The position numbers and the translations under genes were made by a program. The notes under the pieces were generated by a model that was given only the letters and a program-made list of their open reading frames with translations, was not told where the DNA came from and did not search any database. A DNA stretch of 64,000 nt from Diphasiastrum complanatum (lineage: Eukaryota; Streptophyta; Lycopodiopsida; Lycopodiales; Lycopodiaceae), in NCBI GenBank assembly GCA_029204225.1, contig CM055109.1, positions 2,036,340-2,100,339 of the forward strand, given 5' to 3'. This document shows, one piece after another, positions 34,701 through 49,700 of the stretch. Numbering within the stretch: position 1 is the stretch's first letter; each line of letters opens with the position of its first letter.

Positions 34701-37700
34701 GGTGTCAAATCCTCCTCAAGACTAGATTCATTGCTGGAGGCAAAGGCAAAGAAAGGTGTCCAGGTCTGTCTGCTAATCAATCCTAATCAGCATCTAGCTG
34801 CTCCATTCAATTTTTATATCTACCTGCAAAAGTCTTCAAAATACTTGAATATAGTCAGCGGGCTCTTTTTTGTAGTATTTTGGTTGCTTCATTGTGAAGC
34901 TAGTAAAGATAGCACAAAATACTTCATATACAGATATTTTACACATCATCAAACATTTAGCAGCAATCTTGATAATAAATCATGCTGTCCAGAAGGTAGT
35001 ATGTTGTTTTGCTCTTAGGAACCTAAGATTTGATTGCTCCAGGATAGTCTTCATTTCATCAATTTATGGAACTTCCCCAGGCCAAGTACGTAGGTTCATC
35101 TAGGTGTTGCTTATTTCCCCTTTTCGGGTATGTTGCAGATCTATGTCCTGCTATACAAAGAAGTGGCTCTTGCATTGAAACTCAACAGCATGTTTACTAA
35201 GCGTCGCCTTCTTAGCATCCATGAAAACATCAAGGTTTTGCGATTTCCTGATCATTTTTCTTCAGGTGTATATCTATGGTGGGTTTCTTCACTCAACTAT
35301 CATGTCCCATAGGACATTCATAAACTATACTGGGTGTAACTAAAATTTTTATTTGCAAATTCTGGCCTGACAAATGGCTGCTTGTGTGGGTCCTTGAATG
35401 TTCAAAAACCTCGTCTTGAAAAAGGATCAATTATCATTGTTTTGGCATATAAAGTACTGGTTGGTCACTTCTAACAAAGATATTTCTGGACGTGTAATCA
35501 ATTCAATATACGATCACAATTCAAGACTAGATTTTCTGATAGAGAAAATTAAGATTAGCAATAGTTGTTGTTGCAGATTGTTTATGAAATCTATAAACTG
35601 ATTCAAGGAATTATGAAAATTCTCACTCTCTTTTGGGTCTTGCAATTAGCCAGATAATCATTTGATAAACCTGAAAAGGGTTGAGAAAGTAGAAAAGTGT
35701 TAAGCTTAGCATACCATCTCCTTCATGCTTGCTTAAGTCCATACAAACTCTTTTGTAGAAAACACACATGATTAGGCTTGCCATGTGAAACGAGTATAGA
35801 TCTGTAGGGACCGCCGATATGGGTTGTTGTGCGGGCGATGGCTGCTGCGGTGGTGGAATTATCTGCACATCTGCAGCTGTGCATCATCTTCAACAAGCTT
35901 TTTGGGCTCAACCATATCCTCTGGCTGTGTAGAATCAGCGTGCAGAGGTGAACATATGTACACTGTCTGAGTAAATGCGTCATCAGGCAATAATTTATCG
36001 CCCTCAACACCTTGTTGGAATGAAGTCGGGAATTGCAGGGTGGTGTCGAGAATAGAGGCGTGTGTCAGAGAAGAATTATCAAAGAGGCTCGTCTAGTGGA
36101 GGGTGTTAGGTGAGATTTGCAAGTCCTCTGGGTTTATTTGTGTGAATGGTATAGAAATGGGAGGAGGGAACTTGGACAAAGATCAACACACTGGTAGGAT
36201 GACTCTGGATCTCCACCCACTATCCTGCACCTGGTTCTACACCCACAAGCCACCATATAGCTTGGAGGACCAGCGCTTGACCTCCAGGGAGATCATGCAC
36301 ACCTCTCACATGCACAGGTTACCACTGTGCATGTGGAGTACTTAGGTCCTACTCAAGTCTAGGGACCCACCCTTAGTTACTAAGGGTGCCCTCCACTTAC
36401 TGGGAATCCCTATGGATATAGACCAAGCCCTCTTAGATCCTAGTACCTAAGAGTTATTATCCCGAACTACGGGGTTGAGTGTCATATCGCCGAAACCCCT
36501 TAGGGACTAACGAGTCCACATGTACCCTTGACAGTAGGACTCATGTCTACAAAATTAAGCATGCACAATAAACTAGACACAACAGTTCCTCTGAAGAAGT
36601 AAAACACGCTTCACAATTCACTTGCTAGAACATGCAAGAGGTTACTAGCAACATGCACTGACATGCAACAACATGCACCTGATTTTCGATTTAAAAACTT
36701 GACATGCTAGAAAAATTCTATGACATGCAAATAAAAGAGTGAGAGAGAAAGCTTCTCTTAGTTGGAAAGCAAGTGGCCGTCTCGAAACGATCCCGGACTT
36801 CACTTTTGATGCTTGTAGATCCGCATGCCTTGCTGGAAAAATCAGCAACTTTGCATCAGCTTCAACTGCTCACCACCGGAGATTTCGGCAACCAATTGGG
36901 CCGGAATTGGTCTCTCCTAATTCGCTCAAGTCTGTAGAAGGATTCCCGCTTTGAACCACTGAACAATCTTTAGTCGTTTGCAATTGCCGAGCCTTTAATT
37001 CCAAGTGGTCGAATCTGTCCAGAAATCAGGAAATTCGGCTTCAACCTGCCATAACTTTGGATTGAAGAATCTGATTGGAATGAAATCACCTCTATCCCTC
37101 AACGACTAGTGTCTAAAGGATGCCTACAAATTTTCGGCTCAATCGAGCAAGATCTAAGCCTCCAACGAGTGAACATGCCGGAAAGGGGACTGGTAAGACA
37201 AGTAATTTTCAGAACTGAAAAAATGGTGATTTCCTCCAAAAACCAGGGAAAATTCTCGATTGATTGCTTAGGAAGGGGGCGCCTTTCCTAGAGGATTCCA
37301 ACGATCCGATCCACACAAAAAACGGACCTTGGAAGAGGGGAAACGTAGAGAATTTCCTCCTAGAAGTCGGGCGCCACCTTCCAAGGAACTATGGAGAAAA
37401 AAACAACAACAAGGAAGATGATGGTCCATCGATCCACAATAGGATCCAAGGCTCTGATACCACTATTAGGAACTTGGACAAAGATCAACACAATGGTAGG
37501 ATGACTCTGGATCTCCACCCACTATCCTATACCTGGCTCTACACCCATAGGGCACCATATAGCTTGGAGGACCAGCGCTTGACCTCCAGGGAGATCATGC
37601 ACACCTCTCACATGCATAGTTACCACTGTGCATGTGGAGTACTTAGGTCCTACTCAAGTCTAGGGACCCACCCTTAGTTACTAACGGTGCTCTCCACTTA

Positions 37701-40700
37701 GTGGCACTCCCTATGGATATAGACCAAGCCCTCTTAGATCCTAGTACGTAAGAGTTATTATTTTGAACTATGGGGCTGAGTGTCACCCCGTTGGAACCCC
37801 TTAGGGACTAACGAGTCCACATGTACCCTTGTGTTTGCCAATGGCCATAACAAATGTAGCCCTCGGGTTGCTCCATAAACACCTCCTCCTCAAGATCTCC
37901 ATTCAAGAATGCATTAGTGATGTCCAATTGCCATAGATCCCATTCATAAAGTGTTGCAAGAGAAATAATGACCCGAATGCTTACCATCTTTGCCACGGGT
38001 GCAAAGGTCTCATCATAGTCAATTCCATACTCTTGAGCATATCCTTTTTCCACTAACCTTGCATTGTACTTGTTGATTGATCTATCTTGGTTTGTCTTCA
38101 CTTTGAAGAATCCACTTGCATCCAATTGCCTTCTTGTCCTTAGGAAGTTCCACCAATCCCCATGTATTGTTCTTCATAAGAGCTTGATACTCAAGATCCA
38201 TTGCTTGGATCTACTCCTCTTTTGTCCTTGCTTCATCTACACATGTAGGTTCATCAAAAGAGGTTAGGAAAACATGGTTTGTACCACCAACAACTTGCTT
38301 ACCCTTTTCATCATAAGTGAGCCTCAAAGGTTGTTAATAGCCTTTGCCTTGATGTCCTCCTTGGTTTTTGACTTGAAGAAGGCTCTTCACCATCAACATC
38401 CAAAGTATCATCAACATCAAGAATGTTAGATCCAATAACATCACCACTCGAAGAAACCTTTGGAATGACATCTCTTTCAATGACCACTTTCTTACTTTGT
38501 AAGCTTTGCTCTCGTCACTATAACCAACAAATATACCTTTCTTTGAAGATGGATCCTCCTTTGTCCTATCATCAAGAGTAATGTTGATATAGCAAATGCA
38601 TCCAAAAGTTTTGAAAAACTTGACACTCGGCCTCCTACCAAATAACATCTCAAAAGGTGTCTTTCCATCCAATACCACACTCGGCCACCTATTGCATAGA
38701 AAATTGGCACACGACAATGCTTCACCCCAAAAGGTTTTAGGAAAATTTGCACCTAACCTCATTGCTTTGGCTCCTTCACATAAGGTTCTATTCTTCCTCT
38801 CGGCCACTCCAGTTTGTTGTGGTGTCCTTAGACTTGCGTACTCCCTCTAAAATGCTTTGAACTTGGTAGAAATGTACTCACCACCATTGTCACTCCTCAA
38901 GCACATGATCTTGGTAGAAAATTGGACCTCCTTTGTAATCTTGAACTTGAAAAAGACATCAAACACCTCATCTTTGCTCTTTAGTAGATACACCCAACAA
39001 AATCTACTAAAATCATCAATAAATGTCACATACATTTTAGCACCACCATTGCTTATTGTAGTAACTCCATGAATATCCGAATGCACAAGTTGAAAAGGCT
39101 TACTTGATCTTGATGTAGATCTCTTGTAAGGTAACTTATGTGACTTTGATAAAGCACATTGCTCACAAACATGATTCATGCTAGTTAGAGATTTGGGAAG
39201 ACCAAAAACAACTTGCCTCTTTGCCATCACCTCCAATGACTTGTAGTTGAGATGCCCCAATCTCTTGTGCCATACCTTGCATTGACAATTGCTCCTTTGC
39301 CATACATCCAACTTGGTTAGCAACAACACAAGCATCAAGTTAATTTACCTTGCCTCTTCCCTTTTGCAATCAATTCACTTTCCTTCTTGATCAAACAAGC
39401 ATCACCATCAAACTCCACTTGAAACCCTTGTCAAGCATTTGACTCACACTAAGAAGATTCTTAGTGATAGATGGAATGAACAAAACATCTTTCAAATTCA
39501 GATTCCTATTGGTAGAGCGAGAGAGATAGGAATTGTGCCAATCCCTTTGATTGCACACTCACCATTGGCCGTGTAGATCACCTTCTTGTCACTTCAAATG
39601 CCATCAATGATGAATAATACTCCTTATGAAATGTCATATGTGATGTAGCTCCACTATCAATTCACCAAGGATCAACATCTCCATGATTAGCAAACAAGCA
39701 TGATGACATACCAAAAGCATCATTTGAAAGTTATTCATCAACACTATCTTCATCAAGAGTTAGATTGGTTTGCTTCTCACCTTGATCTCTTTTCTTCTTG
39801 AAGCAATCACACACTAACAAAGTGTCCTTTGACTCCACAATAGAAACATTTTAGCTTGGATCTATCTTGCCAACAAAAGTAGAAGGCTCACCTTGATCTT
39901 GTCCTTTTGACCATTTACTTTTGCCTTCGCCGTTGAACTTGCCTTTTGAGAACATAGCTTCCTCCTCTCCAGTGTGGGATGTAGAAGATGATCCTCCTCT
40001 TTCTTAAAGTCTAAACTCTTCAGCCACCAAGACCTCTTGCAAGTCCTCCATACTTGGCAATGTCTTTTGAATAGCAAAACTCTGCGCCAAGTTAGCTTGA
40101 TCATCCAATAAGCCATTAAGAACAACTTGAACAAGCTCCACATCTTTAATGCTTTCACCAATACATGCCAATTCATCATTCAAATCTTTAACATTCAAAA
40201 CAAAAGCATGAGCACTTTGATCCTTCTTTTGAAGACTTTGAAAAATTTGCCTTCTCAAGGTTAGAACCCTAGATGTAGACTTGGAGTCATAAACCTTCTT
40301 CAAGGTTTTCCAAGCTTCACTAGATGTAGTGCACTTACCAACTTCCTTAAGAAGTTCTGTAGTCACATTCATCTTGATCACATGAAGAGCTTTCTTTGCC
40401 CTCCTATTATACCTCAATTGTTTTTGAGGTGCCAAAGGTCTCTCCTCTCCATCTTCACCTTCCAAGTTGAATAGTTGCTTGAGGTAAGCCTATCATTGCT
40501 TTCCAACATGAAGCCACTTGAGGTTGCCATGTTGCAATGATTGATCTTCTTCTTTGAACATGTTCCAATGCACTTACAACTCTCTTGAAAATCAACAAAT
40601 GATGACAAGAAGAAATCACAAAGATTTGGAAACAATCTAGCCTCTCTTTTTCTCTCTTCTAGCAAATCCTAGCACATAGAGTTGTTGAAGCCATAATGTC

Positions 40701-43700
40701 ACTTGGCCACTTGCCCTAAGATAGCCCTAAAATAGCAACTTCTAGGTACTTCACCAAAAACCTAGTTTTTAGTGACTAAATGCAATGCATCTATATTAGC
40801 CAATCAAAATGGGTCCAAATCCGACCTCATCCACAAATATACTTGCCAAAAATAGTACAAACACTATTTAGGCCTTTATTGACATATAAAAAAAACTATC
40901 TCTAAGTTGAAATTTCATGTTGGCCTCAAAATTGCCAAAATATCTCAACTAAACTATTTGACATTTCTCACATGATCTAGGCTCAAAACCGTACATAAGC
41001 ATGAACAGGCTATAACCGGTAGCCGAATGCTTACTACTATTATAGGCAAACTCAATCAAGGGTAGATACTTCTCTCAATGAGATTGCCGTCGGGAAACGT
41101 ATGCTCAAAGCATTTGTTCCACCGTTTGATTTGTTCTTTCCGTGTAGCCAGCCGTCTCGAGATGATGAGAAGAACTCAAGCTCAGTGTCGTCTCCGGTTT
41201 AGCAAACACGGCCGACCGGTGAACCTCGGATCGCGATCGCTCACAATATCACTTGGTAATCCGTAAAGCCTAGATAGACGCTCAACAAATAACTAAGCTA
41301 AATCAGAAGCCTTTGCAGTGGTCTGCACCGGAATAAACGTATCTAATTTGGTAAGACGGTCGACCACTACCCAAATTGCATCATGCTGTTTATTCGTCCG
41401 CGGTAATCCAACCACAAAATCCATGGAAATACCATCCCACCTCTTATCTGGGATATACAATGGATGTTACAATCCACCAGCCTTAAGGCGTTCGACCTTA
41501 TTCAATTGGCATTGGTCACACGACAAAGGGCTTGTTTTGGCCAATGAAAATCCCTTCGTACCAAATCTAGCGTACGATGTATGCCTGGATGCCCCGCACA
41601 TGGTGAGTCATGACACTCATGTAAAATTTTCTTTTTAATAGCATCCACATTGGGCACACAAACCTTCCCTTTCTTGAACAATAGTCCACTACGAATAGAG
41701 AAGCTACATGTGGAAAAAGCTATCTATATATTTGGGTACATGTAACTATCTAGCTATTTACCAATCTATCTATTTCTGGGCTCAAAAGCTATTAAGAAGT
41801 GTCACCATGTTGCACGTTTGCAGATGCTTGTGCCAGAAAAATACTTTGGTCATTGAACAACTGCTGGCTACCAAGGCATGTAGAACTGATCAAGCTGTGG
41901 TAGAAAACTGATTTTCATTTGCATGTCATTTTGGTTGCTTTCATTTCTGTGAAAATTTTGTCAAATCCTGCACAATAGTATTTCTTTTATTTTCTGTGTT
42001 TGATGATGATTATGACTCCGAGTAAGTGTTGAAACTTCAGAAGGTGAAATTTTGGGTTAGCAGTCCTACCTTGGTGTCCGGAAGTGTTTTCATAATGTGT
42101 TGTCAAATGCGTAAAAGATAGTCGTTTCTTATATGGCTTTTTGGGACATATTTTCACTTGAATTTGCATAAGGATTCAGTTATCACCATGAAGTGCTATT
42201 TACATACAGAAACGGCATGCAGGTTGTAGGACAAACTTCCACTTGAATTTGCATAAGGATTCAAGTATTACCATGGAGCGCAAATTAGATACAGAAACAG
42301 TTAGTTTGTAGGCAAGCTTTTTTGACTGGTTATGATTTCTCTCCGGATAACCCTAATGAACCCCTAGTTGTTGTACAGGTCACATCATGAAAAGATTGTT
42401 GTTGTGGATCAACAAATTTGCTTCTTGGGTGGACTAGATTTGTGTTTTGGTAGGTATGACACTCCTGAACATAGAGTGTATGATTCTCCTGCCATTATTT
42501 GGCCGGGCAAGGACTACTATAACCCTAGGTACTGTTCTTAACTTCAGCTACCTTAATCTTATGAGCAGCATAGTCAATGTATCAACTAAGAATTAATAAA
42601 GAAGTCTTCACAGAAGTTCCTGGTTCATGTAGAGAATCAGAACCAAACTCTTGGGAGGAAGCCATGAAGGATGAAATTGATCGAAAAAAGCTACCCCGAA
42701 TGCCTTGGCATGATGTTCATATTGCATTGTGGGGCCCAGCTTGTCGTGATGTAGCAAGGCACTTTGTGCAGAGGTGGAACTATGCAAAGGTTGGCAAACA
42801 GATTATTAATTACTGTCTGGTTTTACTACAAGGCTTCTTCACAATTTCCTGTTCATATTGGCCTTTGTGAAACTGAATCAGCACATTATGTCTAGAACTA
42901 AGAGATACTGATTTTCTTCACAATTTCACCTCACAAATTTCATGTGATTCCTGCAGAGACACAAGGCACCAACTGAAGAAGCTATTCCTCTACTCTTACC
43001 CCACTATCACATGGTACTCCCACACTACTTGACGGGTAGCGAAGACAGAGATGCTATGATTGAAGCAGAAGCTGAATATCGAAAAGTATCAAAGCCTTTT
43101 TCTCCATCTTCCAAGTCACCTTTTCAGGACATTCCTTTACTACTACCTGCCGAGGATGTTCAGAATGCCAATAGTATAAGATATCATTCAGAATCTGGCA
43201 TAAACGAAACTTCTGCAAAAATTTGGAATGAGAACAGGTTAAATGGCCATTGTAGCACGTCAAAACTTGATGCAGATGAAGATTCCCTTAAATATACTAG
43301 CAAAAGACGGAATTTATCTTCATCAGAGATGCAAATGCATGATTTTGTGGATGGTACAGATGACAAGCATTATTTGCAGAGGAGTCAAATAGAGCGGATG
43401 GATGAATGCTGTACTGCCACCATAGACTTAAAACAGGACAAGGAGTGGTGGGAATTACAGGAACGTGATGGTCAAAGACCTATTGAAGTGGATGTTGGAG
43501 AAGTTGGACCTCGTATTAGCTGCCAATGCCAGGTTTGTTCCTTCAATTTTGTGTTCTCTTAAGATTTCAAGATGGCTTCAACATTGTAATGTCCTTCATA
43601 GTTTGTGTAATGTTTTATTCATCTTCACATAACATCATGAAATTTTGGAAATCTTACAGCCTCTATGAAGCTGTAAACCAGAATATATTTTTTGATTATT

Positions 43701-46700
43701 ATAGTTTTGATTTTTAGTGGGTTTCCTCACAGCTAGCTGTGTGATTTTGTGGTGCATTAGAGTCACTGAGGTCAAGTTAGACTGTTGCTGGTTGTTCCTC
43801 TTTATACTTTTCCTAGCACAGGTTCCAAAGGTTGGCATTAATTTCTCTGATTAGTCTTGTTAAGAACAAATTTAGCTTGAAAAGACGGCAAAGTTTTAAT
43901 AGCATTTATTTTGTTTTTATACCATGAAGCTTATGCAATATCCGAGCATAGAGAATTTTTATCTCATTGTAGTACGAATATGACCATGTCGGTAGGTAAT
44001 CAATGGAGTATGTAGAGCATCTGAGATATTATCATAAAACATACTAGAGTATTAATAGCAGGAGCATCGGGACCGTCAATAGCAGGTACATCAACATCAG
44101 GATAAGTAGCAACAAAATCAGGAGGCACATCAGAAACAAGAAGATCAACGACAGGATGAGCAGCAACAGATTCAACATGTTCATCAACAACATGAAGAGC
44201 AGCAATAAAATGATCTTGGACAATAGCTTAAAGAGTTTGAGCTTGGTCATGTAACAGAGGAGTGTGGGCAAAAACATCAAAAGACTCCTGGGTAGCTTCA
44301 TCAATAGGCCAACCATCTCACTGGACAAGGAACTGGACATGCTGCCGTTGCCGATGAAGAATGACCCGAACTTGCAAAATAGCAGCAAGCCAAAAAGGAA
44401 ACAGCTCAGGCTCAGAGGGAAAAGTTATTATCGTAAGGTTCACCAGAAAAAAAGGGAAAAGCGAAGCAGACTGACAAGAAAAATATCACAAGCATGAGTA
44501 GTGTCAGGAAGCTGTAAACGACATGTGACAAGACAGCTTTTCCAAACTCTGAAAAGGACCATATGCAGACAACTTCTCAGTAAGAGACCGACCATGAACA
44601 AACTTATGGTGGGCAAAATAATTATGTAGGTAGTCATATTGACCCAAACAAAACACTAGAAAAGACCTATGGCGATCAGCCAAAGACCTATATTGATGAT
44701 GGAAACATGTGCATGCACAATACAATCACGAGAGTTAGCAATAAAAGGAGATGAATTCAATAAAAAGTCATTAGAGGATGGTGGTATACCTGATCAAACT
44801 GGTGAGCATCCTATGGCTAGGAGAAAAGGAGACACACTTGTGTTATTGCTTATGAAACTATTATAATTGTCCTTTGCAAAACACAAGTGCTGATCCTGCC
44901 GACCAGAAGGTGAGACAAAGTTACGTAAATAATCTTCTAATATAAGATTCAAAATCTGCAAAAACCAGAAGTAAAACGAGGATCATGGTCTGTAATAATG
45001 GAACTTGGAATGCCATGTAGGCGAAAATGCAAGCACATGGGTCAGACGTAATAGTAGACCTGATGAGAAGAAAGAGGGCCTGTTCAGAAAAATGATCAAC
45101 CACAACAAGGCAAATGTCATGACCACGCAGTGTGTCAGCTTGTCCTAAAATGACATCCATAGAAATATTAGTCTACAGACGATGTGGAATAGGCCAATGC
45201 TAAAGAAGTCTAGGAATTTTAGCACAAGAGTACAAAAAGTACTTAAATTTTCATACGAGGACAGTAAAAATAAGACTTCAACTGAGCAAAAGACTTTTAA
45301 AAAACCATAGTGACCAGAAACCCTGGACTAATGAGTGTCAGATAATAGCTCAAGGTGAATATGTAACGAAGAACACAAAGAGCCCCATAGTGGTATAAGC
45401 GATGATCTACAAGAAAATAAATTTGATGATGAATAGAAGAAGGTAGCCAGTTGGAAGAAGATCAAACCAATCAGGAAAGTAGTAGTGAGGGTGCACAAAA
45501 AAGCTGGTAAACGTGTTAAAGCATTGGCACCTGTATTACTCTTACTAGGGCGATAGTGCAAATGGTAATGCAATTGATATAAGAATTGCATCCAATGGAA
45601 TTGGTGATAACTAAGATGTTTTTGAGTCTCAAGATAACATAAACTGTCATAAAGGCTAATGATCAATGTATAATTCAAAAGGCATGGTTGAAAATAAGGA
45701 CGCCACTTAGTAAGGGCATGAATAATGGCTGATAACTCTTTCTCCTGAGTGGAATCTCATAAGAACATAAGTGACGGAACTCATAAGCAGTAATGTTAGA
45801 ATCCTGGCAAAGGACAGCCCCAACACCTATAGTACTAGCATCCATCTCAACAACAAAGCGCTTGCTAAAATCAGGTAGAACAAGAATAGGAGCAATAGCA
45901 AGAATATAGTTTGAAGAGTAGTAAAAGCATCATGAAATGAAGGAGACCGATCAAACCTAGCACCCTTACATAGTAAAGCATGAAGTGGATCGGCAACAGA
46001 AGCAAAGTGAGGCATAGGCTTCGATGAGTTAGTGGCATGGCCCAAAAGCAACATGAACATCTGTAGGAGTAGCCCATTGTATGATAGCTCGAACTTTAGC
46101 AGGATCAAGGGAAACAATACCATTATTAACAACAAAGCCCAAAAAGTTAATCATAGCAACAACAACAAAGCTGGCATAAAGTTGATGAGTGACAAGAAGT
46201 TAAGACCAAGCTCGTAAATGGTTTACCTGAGAAATCAAATTAGAGCTGTAAATCAAAATATCGTCAAAATAAACAAGGACACAAACCCTTTTCAATGGTC
46301 CAAAGATATCATTCATGACATTTTGAAAAGTAGGACTGCTGGTAGCATCAAACGAGAGAATCTGAAATTCAGAAAGTCCTGTTGAAGTATGAAAAGCTGT
46401 CTTGGACTCATCTTGGGGGTGAATACAGATATGATAGTAGCTAGCATGCAAATCAATCATAGAAAAGATTTTTGGCTTGCCCTAGCTGATCAAATAAGCC
46501 ATCATATGAGGAATGGGGTACTAATTACGAATAGTTAAGTGATTGAGTCCTCGTTAATCATTACATTAATTCTTTCTTATTAACTAGTAAAAAAGGAGCA
46601 CCAATGGGACTTTTGCCAGGAACAATCAGTCCACGCTGTAATAGATCAAAAACTTCACACTAGACCTTAGCTTGTTCAAAGTGACACATACCGAAAGGAG

Positions 46701-49700
46701 CTTTGGAAGTGGGATGGGCACCAGGAATAAGGTCAATATGATGGTTGATGGGATGTGAAGGGGGTATGTATGTACAGCTCATAAAAAACAGAATGATAGG
46801 CTGTAAGTAAACTAGATATGACAGATGGAATGAGAATTTGTAGGGGTAACAAGATGAACGCAGACTAGAGTCGCATAGAGGGCTTTAAGAAGGCTAAGTA
46901 GAAATCGCTTGGCAGTAATAAGGTTATAATTAGCAAAAGAGTCAATACCAAGAAAAGTAAAAGGAGAATTATCAACCATGATAGATATACACCACTCAAC
47001 AAGGTCAATAGTAACACTCCCTAAGGAATTAAGCCAATTAGCACCAACTAAGATATCATAGTGCTTGATGGGAATAATGAAAAAATCAGCACGTCCAGAA
47101 AAGGCACCAATCTAGTTTGGAAGAGTCTGAAACATACTCTTAAAAGAGTGAGCACTAGCCACTTCAACATGCAAAGGATGAGAAACATGAATAGTGGTAG
47201 TGTTCATATGAGAAGCAACATTTTGACTAATAAAAGAGTGAGTACTACTAGAATCGACAAGTGCAATGAACTCACAACCATAATATAAACACACAAAGAG
47301 GACCAAGAATGCCAGACCAAGTGGCATAGGCCAATTGAGCCAAAGACTTAGTAGAACCCACAAGTGTGGGCAATTACGATGAATATGATCAAGGCTATGA
47401 CAAGAAAAAAAAAGGTTCTTATTCTTGTGAAGAATACCACTTAAGAACAACATTGAAGGAACATGAGAACATATAGGAGAAGATTGAGAAACAAGAGGTA
47501 CATAAGAGGGGTAACAGAATGGGAAACAAGATTATGAGAAAAAGGGCTAAACGGAATTGATGATTATTGATCAAGGTACTTATGCTGTAAAGTACAAGCA
47601 AAGCTAACACGTTTCAAAAGATGCTTGTGATCTGAGCGTAGAACATTGAAGTGGGATCGCTACAAGTGCGATCATTTTTAGGAAACGATCTGCAGGTACA
47701 GGATCACAACACTTCTGCAAGGTAGATTACTGAAGGCATGTCGTTGAGGATGGGTTGCAGGAGGCAGATCGTTGTAGGCAGGTTGCTGAAAACAGTTTTC
47801 TGGAAATAGATTGTTGAAGGCAGATCTTGTTGATCATCGTTTCAAACAGTCTGTAACACAAATTTGCACAGTCCAAAATCTGACAAAAGTTCTAAAATGT
47901 TTAAATTCGATTAATTCAAACAATTGTCGAAGGATGTTCGAGACACTTGAATTTTGGCTCAAACATTATGAATTTTAAGCTTATTTGAACAAAAATATGA
48001 AGAAAGTTTGAAAGTGACTTTGAACGAGAAAGCAGCCAAAAGGACCATATCTTTAGCGGATCTTAAAGCGATGGAGCAGATGATCATGGTCCATCATTTA
48101 AGCTTAGTTTATCATTAAAACCATCTTATAAATAGCATGTTCAGGATCTGCACACGTAACTACATTTAGTAGCAGAGGTCAGATAGAGACTAATTTGCGA
48201 AAATAAGAGAGATAGTGACACGACAATGCGCAGGTCCTTAGTGGCTGGTTTATTGAAGCGCACTTAGTGATGAGCAATTGTTAGAACAATTTTTATATGC
48301 ATTTTATCAGTATTCAAATCTCTATTCTGTAATTTCAACATGTGTTGTTATTACTTCCGTGTGTGGTTACTTTTGGTTGAATGCACTTTTTTCAGACATA
48401 AGTTGATCTGATTTTTATCATTGTTCGCTCAATGGTGTCCAAGTTGATTCCTATGTTACTTGAAGAGGTTCTTCTTCTACCTCAGAGAAATCATTAGCCC
48501 TTGTTGCCAAGATAGGCAAGCAGCCCAATAAATTGAAGAACATCGCTCCTATCAACGATCAAGCCAGATCAAAAATCTCAGAGCCCAAAGAAAAATAAAA
48601 TCCATTCAAGGCTAGAATTAAAGAGGCTTCAGACTTGGGGGGTTGGTACTTGATTCAGGTGCCACTTAGCACATGACATGCAATCTTGAATAGTTTGATG
48701 AATATTCTACTTCTAGTACAGAAAGTGTTATATACTTGGGTGATAGTAGTTCTCACTATATAGTGGTGAAGGTATTGTCAAGCTGAGATTTTAGGATGGT
48801 ATTTGAAGAACCATTTCAAATGTGCTTTATGTGCCAAACTTAACTAAAAATCTGCTTTCTATTAATTGTATTACTGATTTGGGTCATAAAGTCACTTTTG
48901 ATATTAATCATTGCATGATTGCAAGTGATTAAGGAAAGATTCGCTGTGAGAACAAGGTCCAAGTTGACTCATTGTCATTATGAAAAGCCAAAAGCTTTAG
49001 TTACCTCTACTCCTGAGACCAAGGATGGTCTGTGGCATTGCAGACTAGGTCATTTGAACTACAAGAGTATTTGTGAGATGAAATTCAAAAATCTTGTAGA
49101 TGGTTTAGATTTTGCTTTATCGAATTCTTCCAGTCATTGTGAGAGCTGCATTCTTAGTAAGCATTCTAGATCACCTTTTCGTCTTGTCGGTACTCGTACT
49201 TCTAAGGTCTTCTTGATTTGGTGCATCCAGATTTGTGTCCAATGCAAACCCTTTCTCAAGGGGGAGCTAAGTATTTCATTATGTTCATAGATGATTACTC
49301 TAGAAGGACCGTTGTTATGTGTTTAAAACAAAAATCAGAAGCCTTCAGATGTTTCAAGCATTTTAAAGAATGCTCAGAGAATGAAGTCTCTAGGATAATC
49401 AAAGTTAATAGATTCAGGTGGTTAGTGTACTTCAACAAAATTCAAGAATTATTGTTTGGAATGGCATTAAGCAGCAATATACCATGAGCTATTCTCCATA
49501 GCATAATGGTGTTGCAAAGAGAGAATAGAATGCTCTGTGGAATGTGCAAAATCCTTGTTGTCTCATGCAGGGTTGCCAAATTTTTTTTGCGATAAGGTAG
49601 TCTCTACTGCAGCATATATCCAGAATTGGTGGATGACTAAGGCCTTGAAGGGTGTAACACCTCATCAATTGTGGAGTGTTTGAAAGCCTTTGTGAAGCAC

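Larger units (their letters stand above)
36167..37831 (-). mobile_element. Small non-autonomous LTR element (TRIM-like), probable
   Basis: Two near-identical direct repeats (36167-36530 and 37469-37831, about 364 bp) flank only 0.94 kb. GGCTCTGATACCA at 37450-37462 is the minus-strand complement of a tRNA-Met primer site, six bases from the right repeat, which would then be the 5' LTR. The interior lacks gag or pol motifs. Terminal TG/CA and a target duplication are not clear. Size and structure fit a TRIM-like or internally deleted LTR element. Confidence 0.65.
35279..42378 (+). other. PLDZETA: Intron H-I of PLD zeta (7.1 kb)
   Basis: This splits a Trp codon just before HKD1. It contains minus-strand copia relics (35640-36166, 37832-40665), a direct-repeat pair with a primer site (36167-37831) and a gypsy integrase relic (40970-41695). 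Remaining parts, 35279-35640 and 41696-42378, have no recognised element apart from the 86-bp repeat near 42150. Confidence 0.9.

Noticed and set aside
44044-44388. 114-codon minus-strand Leu-rich frame resembling a membrane protein
   Set aside because: It is low-complexity sequence continuing past the decayed gypsy integrase, with a skewed repeat composition and no start or family support.
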